DNA of 15,786 nucleotides from CAXRGH01 sp964230195 (GTDB lineage: Bacteria > Pseudomonadota > Gammaproteobacteria > Enterobacterales > Alteromonadaceae), in assembly GCA_964230195.1 (NCBI GenBank), contig CAXRGH010000102.1, positions 1 to 15,786 on the forward strand, given 5' to 3'. Positions 7,471 to 15,786 of this stretch are shown here, in pieces. Positions within the stretch are counted from its first letter, which is position 1. The number at the start of each line of letters is the position of its first letter. The position numbers were made by a program, and so were the translations under genes. Below the pieces are notes generated by a model that searched no databases, was not told the origin of the DNA, and saw only the letters and a list, made by a program, of their open reading frames with translations.

Positions 7471-8404
7471 ACGCCCGTTCGCTTGTCGCTAATATCGCTA
7501 GCGACAATTGACTGAAGGTTAACCCAGCAACTTTTGCTGCCATGGGCACTAAACTTTTCTCTGTCATTCCAGGCACGGTGTTCGCCTCCAGTAAATAAAA
7601 TGACCCATTTCGATCTTGCATGAAGTCCACTCTTCCCCAACCAGATGCGTCAAGAGCGTTGAATGCTGAAATTGCGAGTTCAGCAATTTTATGCTCCTCT
7701 TCAATTGATAAATCACTCGGACAATGATATTCGGTGGAGTTCGATTGGTACTTGGCTGAATAATCATAGAACTCGTGAGGGGTTTGCATTCGAATTGAGG
7801 GTAGCGCTTTGCCGTTCAACACTGCCACTGTGTATTCTTTTCCTGTAATGAATTGCTCAAGTAACACATGTTCATCAAACTGAAACGCCAAGGCGAGGGC
7901 ATCTTTTAGCTCAGTCACCGAACTCACCTTTGACATACCGATACTAGAGCCTTCTTGTGCGGGTTTGACCATAATACAGTCACCGAGCTCCGCAATCAGA
8001 GCTTCGCAGTGAGATGGATGATAGGTTTCTCGCTTAACTGTCAGGTAGTGGGCAGTAGGTAAACCCAATGCCTGCCATACTTGCTTTGTTTTTATCTTAT
8101 CCATGGCGAGTGCTGAGCCCAAGACACCGCTTCCGGTGTATGGAACCCCTAACAAATCTAGAGCCCCTTGAATGGTACCATCTTCGCCGCCTCGTCCATG
8201 CAAAATAATGAAAGCTCTGTCAAAACGTTCAGCAAGCAATAACTGAATGGCTTTTTCTTTTACGTCGAAAGCATGTGCGTCAACACCTGCACTGACGAGG
8301 GCATCGAGCACTGCCTGACCAGATTTCAGGGATACATCTCTTTCTGCGGATGTTCCACCTAACAAGACAGCAACTTTTCCAAAGGTTTGCGATTCTTTAG
8401 TCAC
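7469..8404 (-). CDS. ddlB: D-alanine--D-alanine ligase (DdlB type)
   Basis: Ddl joins two D-alanines with ATP in the cytoplasm, making the dipeptide that MurF adds. The ATP-grasp protein shows GGTSAERDVSL near the N-terminus, HGRGGEDGTIQG, LGSALAMDK, KPAQEGSSIGM, LEQFITGKEYT, and the metal and ATP site GRVDFMQD...LLEANTVPGMTEKSLVP. GTG at 8404 (311 residues) is placed 6 nt after AAGGAG and overlaps the murC stop by 8 nt. An ATG at 8410 (313 residues) touches the ribosome site directly and is less likely. Its place between murC and ftsQ is that of ddlB in E. coli. The gene ends in TAG at the usual family end. Both starts give nearly the same protein. Confidence 0.97.
   Translation of the reverse strand: MTKESQTFGKVAVLLGGTSAERDVSLKSGQAVLDALVSAGVDAHAFDVKEKAIQLLLAERFDRAFIILHGRGGEDGTIQGALDLLGVPYTGSGVLGSALAMDKIKTKQVWQALGLPTAHYLTVKRETYHPSHCEALIAELGDCIMVKPAQEGSSIGMSKVSSVTELKDALALAFQFDEHVLLEQFITGKEYTVAVLNGKALPSIRMQTPHEFYDYSAKYQSNSTEYHCPSDLSIEEEHKIAELAISAFNALDASGWGRVDFMQDRNGSFYLLEANTVPGMTEKSLVPMAAKVAGLTFSQLSLAILATSERA
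7483..7507 (-). repeat. 8-bp inverted repeat in the 3' end of ddl
   Basis: TTGTCGCT and AGCGACAA pair perfectly around a 9-nt spacer, within the last codons of ddl and about 12 nt before its stop. In the mRNA this would be a stem-loop just ahead of the ftsQ ribosome site. No T-run follows it on the transcribed strand, so it is not a terminator. Confidence 0.5.
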
Positions 8405-9857
8405 GGGCATCTCCTTGGTCAGGTTTTTTCTGTCTAAAACCATTAGCCTGTACCACTTTTGCTAGTGCGCCAATATTACCTGCGCCTTGCGTAATGACCA
8501 CATCTCCGCCATGAACAACATCGTTGAGAATGGTTGGAAGGTCGTCTTTGTCGGCAACAAAAATAGGGTCAATCTTACCTCTTTGTCGAATCGAGCGGCA
8601 TAGAGAACGACCACAAGCGCCATCAATCGGTGATTCTCCAGCACTATAGACTTCGAGTAGCAACAACACATCGACCTGAGACAAAACGTCAACAAAGTCC
8701 TCATATAAGTCTCGAGTTCTTGAATATCGATGAGGCTGGTAAGCCATAACAAGACGCCTCTCTGGCCAATTATTTCTGGCGACATCAATAGTTGTCTGAA
8801 CTTCAGTCGGGTGATGACCATAGTCATCAATGAGAGTGATATCGGCTTGCTCCGTTTCAAAATCACCGAGCATTTCAAAGCGTCTGCCAATACCCTCAAA
8901 ATTTTCTAGCGCTGAACATATGTCTTTATCTGCTATTCCTTCAACGGTAGCGGTAGCAATCGCGGCTAAAGCGTTCAATATGTTGTGATGCCCGGGAATA
9001 TTTAAACGGATGACTAAATCGTCTAACTGTGGGCGTTTGACGGTAAAAGTTGAATGATTAAATCCAAGCACAATATCTTCTGCTCTGACATCACAATGCG
9101 GACCAACACCATAAGTCATGTAATTGCGACCAATACGCGGCAATAGTGATTGAATGACTTCATCATCGCCACAGACGACGGCTAGACCATAAAATGGTAA
9201 ATTGTGAAGAAACTCAATATAAGTATTCTCCATTTTCGCAAAATCACCTTCGTAGGTGTCCATATGGTCCGCTTCAATATTAGTAATAACGCTAACCATA
9301 GGCTGTAAATGAAGGAATGACGCATCACTCTCATCAGCCTCGGCAATGAGATAACGTGAACTGCCTAAACGAGCATTGGTTCCTGCGCTATTAAGTAATC
9401 CACCAATAACAAAAGTAGGATCGCAGCCCCCCTGAGCAAACACGGTTGCCATCAAGCTAGTCGTTGTGGTCTTGCCATGGGTACCTGAAATGGCAATTCC
9501 ATGTCGGAAACGCATCAATTCCGCTAACATTTCTGCTCGACGTATCACCGGGATGCGCGCGTCCATTGCAGCCTTGATTTCAGGATTGCTCTCATCAATC
9601 GCAGAAGAAACCACCACAACCTGAACATCATTGACATTTTCACTGTGATGACCCAAAAATACCGTTACACCGAGTTTTTCCAACCGGCGAGTCATAGCGC
9701 TCGCTTGAATATCTGATCCCGATACCTGATACCCCTCGTTGGCAAGTACCTCGGCTATACCGCCCATTCCAGCACCACCAATGCCAATGAAGTGCATGCG
9801 CTTTACAGCACCCATGCCCGGAATCGATTGGTTTACTTTTGCCTGCGGCTTACTCAT
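8397..9857 (-). CDS. murC: UDP-N-acetylmuramate--L-alanine ligase MurC
   Basis: MurC is the cytoplasmic ligase that adds L-alanine to UDP-MurNAc, the first step of the peptide stem. The 486-residue protein (E. coli 491) has the N-terminal UDP-binding GIGGAGMGG (about 25-33), the ATP loop GTHGKTTTT (125-133), EADESDASFLHL, the NILNALAA segment of the central domain, and DDYGHHPTE at the start of the C-terminal ligase domain. The start is ATG at 9857, sharing one base with the murG stop (TAATG), with AAAGGAG just upstream. The open frame further upstream overlaps murG and is not family-like. The overlap with murG on one side and ddl on the other indicates coupled translation. Confidence 0.99.
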   Translation of the reverse strand: MSKPQAKVNQSIPGMGAVKRMHFIGIGGAGMGGIAEVLANEGYQVSGSDIQASAMTRRLEKLGVTVFLGHHSENVNDVQVVVVSSAIDESNPEIKAAMDARIPVIRRAEMLAELMRFRHGIAISGTHGKTTTTSLMATVFAQGGCDPTFVIGGLLNSAGTNARLGSSRYLIAEADESDASFLHLQPMVSVITNIEADHMDTYEGDFAKMENTYIEFLHNLPFYGLAVVCGDDEVIQSLLPRIGRNYMTYGVGPHCDVRAEDIVLGFNHSTFTVKRPQLDDLVIRLNIPGHHNILNALAAIATATVEGIADKDICSALENFEGIGRRFEMLGDFETEQADITLIDDYGHHPTEVQTTIDVARNNWPERRLVMAYQPHRYSRTRDLYEDFVDVLSQVDVLLLLEVYSAGESPIDGACGRSLCRSIRQRGKIDPIFVADKDDLPTILNDVVHGGDVVITQGAGNIGALAKVVQANGFRQKKPDQGDARD

Positions 9858-10942
9858 TACTTCTCCTTTGCCACCGATATACACTCAGTTACCACTGACG
9901 ATAATGCATCATGTTTAGCCATTTCGGCACACCGTTTGGCCATCTCACGCAATATATCAGGGTTCGCGATCAATGGCTGTATCATACCTATCAGCTCACC
10001 CGCTTCCAATTGTTTTTGAGAAACCAAAAGTCCCCCGCCATTTTCAGTAATTACCATGGCATTTTTTGTTTGATGATCGTCCACCGCATGAGGTAACGGA
10101 ACAAACAACGCGGCTACACCAATGGCAGCAACTTCGGCTACCGTAAGCGCACCTGCACGACAAATGACCAAGTCAGCCCAAGCCATTGCTGATGCCATGT
10201 CGTCAATAAACGGCGAGACTGTGACCTTCTTTACCTGATTAACATCATACGCATTTTGAACTTCTTCTTGGTTATTTGAGCCACATTGATGCCTGATATT
10301 GAACTTGGCCTTAGTCAATTGACCAAATACTTTCGGTAGATTGTGATTCAACGTCTGTGCACCAAGGCTACCACCGACGACAAGAATATTAACCACGGAT
10401 GTATCATCCAACGGCAGTTGGCGTGCCTGAGAGAATTCCGTTCTCACCGGATTACCGGTAAAAATAAACTTTGATGGGCTAGACAACTCGCCTGAAAAAG
10501 CACCTTCAAAACCCAAGAGAACGCGAGTTGCAAACTTGGCTAATAACCGATTAGTCAATCCTGCGGCAGCGTTTTGTTCATGAACCACCAGCGGTATCGA
10601 CAACAATTTAGCGGCAACACCGCCAGGACCACTCGCAAAACCTCCCATTCCAATCACGATATGGGGTTGAATCTTTCGCATCACTCGGAACGATTGCACA
10701 ACAGATTTAATAATTCTGAAAGGCGCAGCCAACAAACGTTTTAGTCCATTACCACGAACACCAGCAACATCAATAAATTCGATCGGATAACCGGCTTTGG
10801 GTACAAGCTTCGCTTCCATTCTATCAGCCGTTCCCAGCCAACAGATATCCCACCCTTGCGACTTCAGCTCATCAGCAACCGCAATACCCGGGAAAATATG
10901 ACCTCCCGTGCCACCAGCCATAATCAGTGCTCGTCGCGTCAT
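9857..10942 (-). CDS. murG: Lipid II synthase, GlcNAc transferase MurG
   Basis: MurG transfers GlcNAc from UDP-GlcNAc onto lipid I, making lipid II on the cytoplasmic face of the inner membrane. The 361-residue GT-B protein has the three glycine loops (GGTGGHIFPG near residue 10, GMGGFASGPG near 100, GGSLGAQTLN near 190) and the donor-binding stretch CRAGALTVAEVAAIG with PLPHAVDDHQTKNA. ATG at 10942 overlaps the ftsW stop as ATGA, a typical coupling overlap. Length matches the family (E. coli 355). Nothing is missing. Confidence 0.99.
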   Translation of the reverse strand: MTRRALIMAGGTGGHIFPGIAVADELKSQGWDICWLGTADRMEAKLVPKAGYPIEFIDVAGVRGNGLKRLLAAPFRIIKSVVQSFRVMRKIQPHIVIGMGGFASGPGGVAAKLLSIPLVVHEQNAAAGLTNRLLAKFATRVLLGFEGAFSGELSSPSKFIFTGNPVRTEFSQARQLPLDDTSVVNILVVGGSLGAQTLNHNLPKVFGQLTKAKFNIRHQCGSNNQEEVQNAYDVNQVKKVTVSPFIDDMASAMAWADLVICRAGALTVAEVAAIGVAALFVPLPHAVDDHQTKNAMVITENGGGLLVSQKQLEAGELIGMIQPLIANPDILREMAKRCAEMAKHDALSSVVTECISVAKEK

Positions 10943-12168
10943 GCTTTACTCCCGACTTGAAGTGCTTCAATAGAGGCGTCATTTTGCTCAAGCGTATCCT
11001 CGCTCTGCTGTCGCAATTCATAATCAATTCTTAACAGCACACACACAGCAATTGTCATAACAATTAAGCTAGAACCGCCGTAACTGACAAGGGGTAATGT
11101 AAGGCCCTTGGTCGGCAGCATTCCTGAGCTAGCGCCAACATTAACAGCCGTTTGAAAACTGAACCATATGCCAATACCGTAACTAAAATATGCTTCAAAC
11201 GGCCGATTCAATTTAATCGCTCGATTACCAAGCTTTAGTGCTCGAAAAACCATAACAAAAATCAGTGAGAGCAATCCGATAAGTCCAATAAAGCCAAACT
11301 CTTCTGCTAATACGGCAACAATGAAGTCGGTATGAGCTTCTGGCAAATATTCGAGTTTCTGAAGACTATTACCTAACCCCTGTCCAAACCAGTCGCCACG
11401 GCCAAACGCCATCAGTGATTGAGTTAATTGGTAGCCAGTATTCCAAGGATCAGACCATGGATCCATGAATGACTCCAAACGACGCATTCGATAGGGTGCA
11501 ATAACGATAAGGGACACCACAGACAATAAACCCGTGAAAAGCAGGCCATAAAATTGAATCAAACGAGCGCCAGCGAGGAAAAGTAAGCCAACCGTGGTGA
11601 CAAACATGACCACCACAGTTCCCAAATCAGGCTGTTGTAATAGGAGGGTGGCCAGGACAAAGAAAACCGCCAACGGCTTTACAAAACCACCCCAGTTTTC
11701 GGTCACATCTTCGTAGCGACGAACAAGGAATGATGCTAAATAACAAAAAAAGAACAATTTTGCGGGTTCCGCCGCTTGAATAGTGATAGGGCCTAACGCA
11801 ATCCAACGCGTACTGCCGTTAACGGTGCGTCCGATGAACAACACGACAATAAGCAACGCTAGAGCGACGAAGAGTAGCCAGTGATTATAGTCTTTCCAAT
11901 ACCTCATGGGAACTTGCACGCAAACAGCGCCAACAACCAATGATATTAATAAATAGATACCGTGACGAGTGGCAAAATGAAACGGATTGTTGTGCAAACG
12001 CTCGGCCACTGGAATTGAAGCAGATGTGACAATAATGAAACCGATGGTCATTAGGCTGAGTGCAATTATCAACAATAGTTTGTCATAGATAGCGGGCTGA
12101 GTTATACCGCCATGACGACGGGTGAATAAGTCTTTCACCGTGCTGTCTTCGTAGCCAAACATTTTCAT
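10939..12168 (-). CDS. ftsW: Septal peptidoglycan glycosyltransferase FtsW
   Basis: FtsW is a SEDS-family polymerase that makes septal glycan strands from lipid II together with FtsI. The 409-residue protein is strongly hydrophobic, with about ten membrane segments. Family signatures are the large periplasmic loop with PEAHTDFIVAVLAEEFGF, which contains the conserved aspartate of the SEDS active site, and GMLPTKGLTLPLVSYGGSSL near the C-terminus. The start ATG at 12168 overlaps the murD stop (ATGA), with GGAGG 7 nt upstream. A second ATG two codons later is possible but unnecessary. The C-terminal tail is short and acidic to polar. Its place between murD and murG is the standard one. Confidence 0.98.
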   Translation of the reverse strand: MKMFGYEDSTVKDLFTRRHGGITQPAIYDKLLLIIALSLMTIGFIIVTSASIPVAERLHNNPFHFATRHGIYLLISLVVGAVCVQVPMRYWKDYNHWLLFVALALLIVVLFIGRTVNGSTRWIALGPITIQAAEPAKLFFFCYLASFLVRRYEDVTENWGGFVKPLAVFFVLATLLLQQPDLGTVVVMFVTTVGLLFLAGARLIQFYGLLFTGLLSVVSLIVIAPYRMRRLESFMDPWSDPWNTGYQLTQSLMAFGRGDWFGQGLGNSLQKLEYLPEAHTDFIVAVLAEEFGFIGLIGLLSLIFVMVFRALKLGNRAIKLNRPFEAYFSYGIGIWFSFQTAVNVGASSGMLPTKGLTLPLVSYGGSSLIVMTIAVCVLLRIDYELRQQSEDTLEQNDASIEALQVGSKA

Positions 12169-13469
12169 TGTAGCGCCTCCACAGCTTGAAGAAACTGTTT
12201 TCCACGCTCCATGTAATTGGCAAACATATCAATGCTTGCACATGCAGGAGACAACAACACAATATCATTTTTCTGAGCCAGAGTTGCTGCAACTTGCACT
12301 GCTTCTTTCATATCACCCACTCGATAGGTGTTTGTATGCAATGGTAGAAGTTGATTCGCATCTTTCCCTAACACAATCATGGCGCTTACATATTGCTCTA
12401 AGTAAGGTTTTAGCACGGTCAGGTCAGCACCTTTTGCGTCGCCTCCAGCAATCAAAATCATTCGCCCTTCGCTACCCCAAGACAAACTTTCAATCGCTGT
12501 TTGGGCGGCGCCCACATTGGTTGCTTTAGAATCATCAATCCACTGAATATCATTGTATCGGCTGACACGCTGGCAGCGGTGTGGCAGCGCTTCGAACTGC
12601 ATGGCTCCTTCGGTCAGTTTATTCAACGCTACACCGAGACTGTGACACAACGCAGCTGCAGCTTGAATGTTAAGGGCATTATGTTTACCGGTGAGCTTAC
12701 ATTGGCGATAATCAAGCCACGCCTCTCCCTTGAATAATAGGCTATGTCCATCATCGCTGATGGTAAAAGCGCCTTCTTTGCCAAAGCTTTCAGAGTAATC
12801 ACCGGTGTGAGGAATGGTAAGTCGGTCATAGTCATTAATCACGCTTACTTGAGCGTTTTGATATATTCTTAACTTTGCCTGACGGTAAGCTTCAAAGCTC
12901 TCATAGCGATCTAAATGGTCAGCTGAAACATTTAGTACTGTAGCAGCTTGAGGCTTAAGAGAGTGAGTAGTCTCGAGTTGAAAACTTGATAATTCGAGTA
13001 CTGCAATATCGTACGGTTCACTCAATAGGGACAACACAGGAATACCAATATTACCTCCCATTTTTGCGTTGAAACCGGCACTTTTAAGCATACTGCAAAC
13101 AAGGCTCGTTACCGTTGATTTTCCATTAGAGCCTGTAATAGCAATAACAGGTTTCTGGTTAAACCAAGAAAAGAGTTCGACATCACCAATGGCTCTAACG
13201 CCTGCCGCAATCGCTTGAGCAATGGCCGGATGACTGAGCGGTATACCCGGACTAACCACTAACAAGTCCATTGTAGAGAGCACATCGGGGTTCAGCTCAC
13301 CGAAAGCCACAGTAACATTTGATGAAATATTAACCGGATGAGGACTACGCGTATCAAAAGCATACACCTGAGCGTTATTTTGATAAAGAAAATCAACACA
13401 AGAGCACCCTGTCATACCTAAGCCAATGACAGCGAAACGTTTTTCTTTCAGTTGCTCAAGTGTCAACAT
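12165..13469 (-). CDS. murD: UDP-MurNAc-L-Ala--D-glutamate ligase MurD
   Basis: MurD adds D-glutamate to UDP-MurNAc-L-Ala in the cytoplasm. The 434-residue protein (E. coli 438) has the N-terminal nucleotide-binding GLGMTGCS (about 16-23), the ATP loop GSNGKST (113-119), the DRYESFEAYRQAK segment, DDSKATNVGAAQTAI in the C-terminal domain, and LSPACASIDMFANYMERG near the end. ATG at 13469 starts 4 nt after the mraY stop. Its ribosome site is weak (only a GAG about 8 nt upstream), so it probably depends on ribosomes arriving from mraY. Confidence 0.99.
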   Translation of the reverse strand: MLTLEQLKEKRFAVIGLGMTGCSCVDFLYQNNAQVYAFDTRSPHPVNISSNVTVAFGELNPDVLSTMDLLVVSPGIPLSHPAIAQAIAAGVRAIGDVELFSWFNQKPVIAITGSNGKSTVTSLVCSMLKSAGFNAKMGGNIGIPVLSLLSEPYDIAVLELSSFQLETTHSLKPQAATVLNVSADHLDRYESFEAYRQAKLRIYQNAQVSVINDYDRLTIPHTGDYSESFGKEGAFTISDDGHSLLFKGEAWLDYRQCKLTGKHNALNIQAAAALCHSLGVALNKLTEGAMQFEALPHRCQRVSRYNDIQWIDDSKATNVGAAQTAIESLSWGSEGRMILIAGGDAKGADLTVLKPYLEQYVSAMIVLGKDANQLLPLHTNTYRVGDMKEAVQVAATLAQKNDIVLLSPACASIDMFANYMERGKQFLQAVEALQ

Positions 13470-13473
13470 AGCG

Positions 13474-14556
13474 TTATCTCAATTTCAAGGTGGCTAATCC
13501 CACCAATACAAGAATGAGAGAGAGTATCCAAAAACGCACAATGACTTTTGGCTCCGGCCACCCTTTTAACTCATAGTGATGATGAATTGGGGCCATTCGA
13601 AAAATACGTTGACCGCGCAATTTATAGGAACCAACCTGAAGAATTACTGATACTGTTTCAAGTACAAAAATACCGCCCATCAAAATAAGGACAATTTCCT
13701 GACGAACCAAAACGGCAATAATTCCCATTGCACCGCCAAGCGCGAGAGAGCCAACATCGCCCATGAATACCTGAGCCGGATACGTATTAAACCAAAGAAA
13801 CCCTAAACCAGCGCCAACCATTGCAGTACAAACAATAACCAATTCACTGGTTAACGGAATATATGGAATATTCAAATACTCAGAGAAATTTACGTTTCCG
13901 GTCACATACGCAAAAATACTCAATGCTGAAGCAACCAGAATGGTGGGGACAATAGCTAATCCGTCTAAGCCATCGGTCAAGTTGACGGCGTTACTGGTGC
14001 CAACCAGTGTAAAATACACGACAACAAGATAGAACAGTCCGAGTTGTGGGAAATACTCTTTAAAGAAAGGGATGACTAACGCAAGTTCGTTACTATTTTC
14101 ATGACTCATATACAAGTAAATCGCTACGGCGATTGCAACTGCTGACAGCCAAAAATATTTCCACCGTGCAATCAGTCCCTTAGGATCTTTACGAACAACT
14201 TTCCGATAATCATCAACAAATCCAATGACACCGTAACTGAGAGTAACAAATAACGTTACCCACACATAGCGATTACTCAGATCCGCCCAAAGCAAAGTCG
14301 CAATGCTGATACCAGCAAGGATAAGAATTCCTCCCATCGTCGGTGTACCAGCCTTTGAAAGATGGCTCTCAGGACCATCATCACGAACCGTTTGGCCTAT
14401 TTGCATTTTCTGCAGCCACCGTATCATGGATTGACCAAAAAACAGGCTCACAATTAAGGCGGTGAGAATACTCAATATCGCTCTTACCGTTAAGTATGAG
14501 AAAACGTTAAAACCAGGGTCAAATTGCTCAAGCCATGCGGCTAGCCATATCAACAT
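13474..14556 (-). CDS. mraY: Phospho-MurNAc-pentapeptide transferase MraY
   Basis: MraY moves phospho-MurNAc-pentapeptide onto undecaprenyl phosphate, giving lipid I in the inner membrane. The 360 residues equal the E. coli length. About ten membrane segments are visible, with the catalytic signatures GFVDDYRKV, NLTDGLDGLA, the NTYPAQVFMGDVGSLALGG loop, and the histidine motif PIHHHYELKGW near the C-terminus. ATG at 14556 overlaps the end of murF by 7 nt, and GGAGA lies 9 nt upstream, inside murF. Confidence 0.99.
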   Translation of the reverse strand: MLIWLAAWLEQFDPGFNVFSYLTVRAILSILTALIVSLFFGQSMIRWLQKMQIGQTVRDDGPESHLSKAGTPTMGGILILAGISIATLLWADLSNRYVWVTLFVTLSYGVIGFVDDYRKVVRKDPKGLIARWKYFWLSAVAIAVAIYLYMSHENSNELALVIPFFKEYFPQLGLFYLVVVYFTLVGTSNAVNLTDGLDGLAIVPTILVASALSIFAYVTGNVNFSEYLNIPYIPLTSELVIVCTAMVGAGLGFLWFNTYPAQVFMGDVGSLALGGAMGIIAVLVRQEIVLILMGGIFVLETVSVILQVGSYKLRGQRIFRMAPIHHHYELKGWPEPKVIVRFWILSLILVLVGLATLKLR

Positions 14557-15786
14557 TCTGTTGAGTCTCCATTATTTTGGGTGTCAATTGAAACACCACT
14601 TTCTATTGCACTCACAACCTGTTCCATTTTTGCGCTTCGTGATCCCTTCACTAGAATTGTCGCTGCTTTTGTGTGGGTTGATAACCAAGCAATTACATCA
14701 TCAGCGAGTGTTTGCTTGTCTGTATAATGTCGTCCTGCGGAGCCAAAAGCGTTGCACGCGTACTGACTTTCTTGCCCAACACAGAACATCTGGTGAATTT
14801 CATGCTGGCGAGCGTATTCGCCGATTTGAGAGTGATAGTCTTTAGACTCATCACCCAGTTCACCCATATCGCCCATGATAAAGAGTTTCTCGCCTTGAGT
14901 CTGTGAGAGTACATCGAGAGCCGCTTTCATCGAACCTACATTTGCATTGTAGGTATCATCAATCAAGGTAAGCCTACCAAGTTGTTTTTGATATAAACGT
15001 CCCTTGACCTGGGCTAGAGCCTGAAGACCTGATTTGATCTGCGACAAGCTGGCGCCGACTTGGATACATAAAGCTGCCGCTGAGAGTGCGTTAGCGACAT
15101 TATGATAGCCCGGGGTCGGTAATTGAATATCGGTCCTGCCAGTTGGAGTATTCAACACGAATGAGTAACAACCTGAGACGTTTGCTTGAATTTCGGTGGC
15201 ATAAATGTCCGCTGGATGAGAGCGAGATAGTGTTATAGGGTTAGGACGTCCATCCTGTTTCATTTGCGATAACCACTGTGAAGCATAGTCGCAGTCAAGA
15301 TTAAGAATGTGGGTAGCAGTCGCAGGCGAATGTGTATAAATCTCGCCTTTGGCATTTGCCACGCCATCGAGTGAACCAAACCCCTGTAAGTGAGCCTGTG
15401 AAACGTTCAGCACCATACATGCATCCGGTTCTACTAACCCCACTGTATATGCAATTTCATGGGCATGATTCGCACCAAGTTCTAACACTGCGTATTCATG
15501 TTCGTGGGTTAGTCCGAGTAATGATAGAGGTACACCGATATCATTATTAAAATTACCAGGCGTTGTCCATACACTGCCAAGTTGACGCAGAATACTGCCA
15601 CACATTTCTTTGACTGTGGTTTTGCCACTGCTACCTGTCATAGCGACCGTTTTTGGTGATACTTCCTGCTTCACCCCTTTGGCAAGTTTAGCCAATGCAA
15701 TACGTGTATCCTCAACAAGTAATAATGGTATTGACGTATCCTGTTTGGTGTCAGATATAACTGCTGAAGCGCCAGCAACGATGGCC
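14550..15786 (-). CDS. murF: UDP-MurNAc-tripeptide--D-Ala-D-Ala ligase MurF (5' end outside window)
   Basis: MurF adds the D-Ala-D-Ala made by Ddl to the tripeptide precursor, finishing the pentapeptide. The visible 411 residues lack roughly the first 40-50. Seen are the family segment LLLVEDTRIALAKLA, the ATP loop MTGSSGKTTVKEM, NFNNDIGVPLSLLGL, ELGANHAHEI, HNVANALSAAALC, DDTYNANVGSMKAAL and VKGSRSAKMEQVV. The frame is open to the right edge (first full codon at 15785), so the start is not in the window. An internal TTG at 15695 is not the start, because conserved MurF sequence continues upstream of it. It ends in TGA overlapping mraY. Confidence 0.98.
   Translation of the reverse strand, partial: AIVAGASAVISDTKQDTSIPLLLVEDTRIALAKLAKGVKQEVSPKTVAMTGSSGKTTVKEMCGSILRQLGSVWTTPGNFNNDIGVPLSLLGLTHEHEYAVLELGANHAHEIAYTVGLVEPDACMVLNVSQAHLQGFGSLDGVANAKGEIYTHSPATATHILNLDCDYASQWLSQMKQDGRPNPITLSRSHPADIYATEIQANVSGCYSFVLNTPTGRTDIQLPTPGYHNVANALSAAALCIQVGASLSQIKSGLQALAQVKGRLYQKQLGRLTLIDDTYNANVGSMKAALDVLSQTQGEKLFIMGDMGELGDESKDYHSQIGEYARQHEIHQMFCVGQESQYACNAFGSAGRHYTDKQTLADDVIAWLSTHTKAATILVKGSRSAKMEQVVSAIESGVSIDTQNNGDSTEC

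Noticed and set aside
7458..7640. N-terminal 61-residue extension of FtsQ into ddl
   Set aside because: The extension lies over conserved ddl sequence in another frame, while GTG 7457 has a well-spaced AGGAG and puts the membrane segment at the usual position.
8462..8899. Minus-strand 145-codon open frame inside murC
   Set aside because: It is an alternative frame fully within well-conserved murC, with no recognisable domain and no own context.

Overview
The window is the 3' half of a division and cell-wall (dcw) gene cluster from a gammaproteobacterium, read entirely on the minus strand. In transcription order, from right to left, it carries murF (5' end cut by the window edge), mraY, murD, ftsW, murG, murC, ddl, ftsQ, ftsA, ftsZ, lpxC, an M23 (LytM-type) peptidase gene and secA. 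This order, LpxC and FtsZ that align closely with the E. coli proteins, and an outer-membrane lipid A gene at the end of the cluster place it in the Gammaproteobacteria. A marine lineage outside the Enterobacteriaceae is plausible, because an M23 peptidase gene sits between lpxC and secA where E. coli has secM. I cannot name the genus.

Layout: from murF (15786) to ftsZ (4265) the genes overlap by 1 to 8 nt or lie 1 to about 50 nt apart, so they look like one translationally coupled operon. They convert UDP-MurNAc and amino acids to lipid II (MurC, MurD, Ddl, MurF, MraY, MurG), use lipid II at the septum (FtsW), and build the Z ring and divisome (FtsQ, FtsA, FtsZ). lpxC starts 82 nt after ftsZ, behind a 9-bp hairpin. 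The M23 gene starts 88 nt after lpxC. A terminator-like hairpin then separates it from secA, whose 155-nt leader also holds two abutting perfect palindromes. No gap exceeds 300 nt and no mobile element, tRNA, CRISPR array or cargo gene is visible.

The most unusual feature is at the left edge. secA is stopped by an in-frame TAG at codon 691. The same frame continues at once with the conserved SecA sequence IPPQSLEEMWDIPGL, and the TAG falls where E. coli SecA has a tyrosine. lpxC, ftsZ and ddl end in TAG at normal family C-termini, so TAG still looks like a stop in this genome. The site is therefore a real nonsense mutation, a recoded or suppressed codon, a split protein, or a sequence error.

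Smaller points are a perfect 9-bp tandem duplication that sets the ftsA ribosome-site spacing, three consecutive GTG starts (ddl, ftsQ, ftsA), and an inverted repeat at the 3' end of ddl. I see no new multi-gene system; this is core genome.
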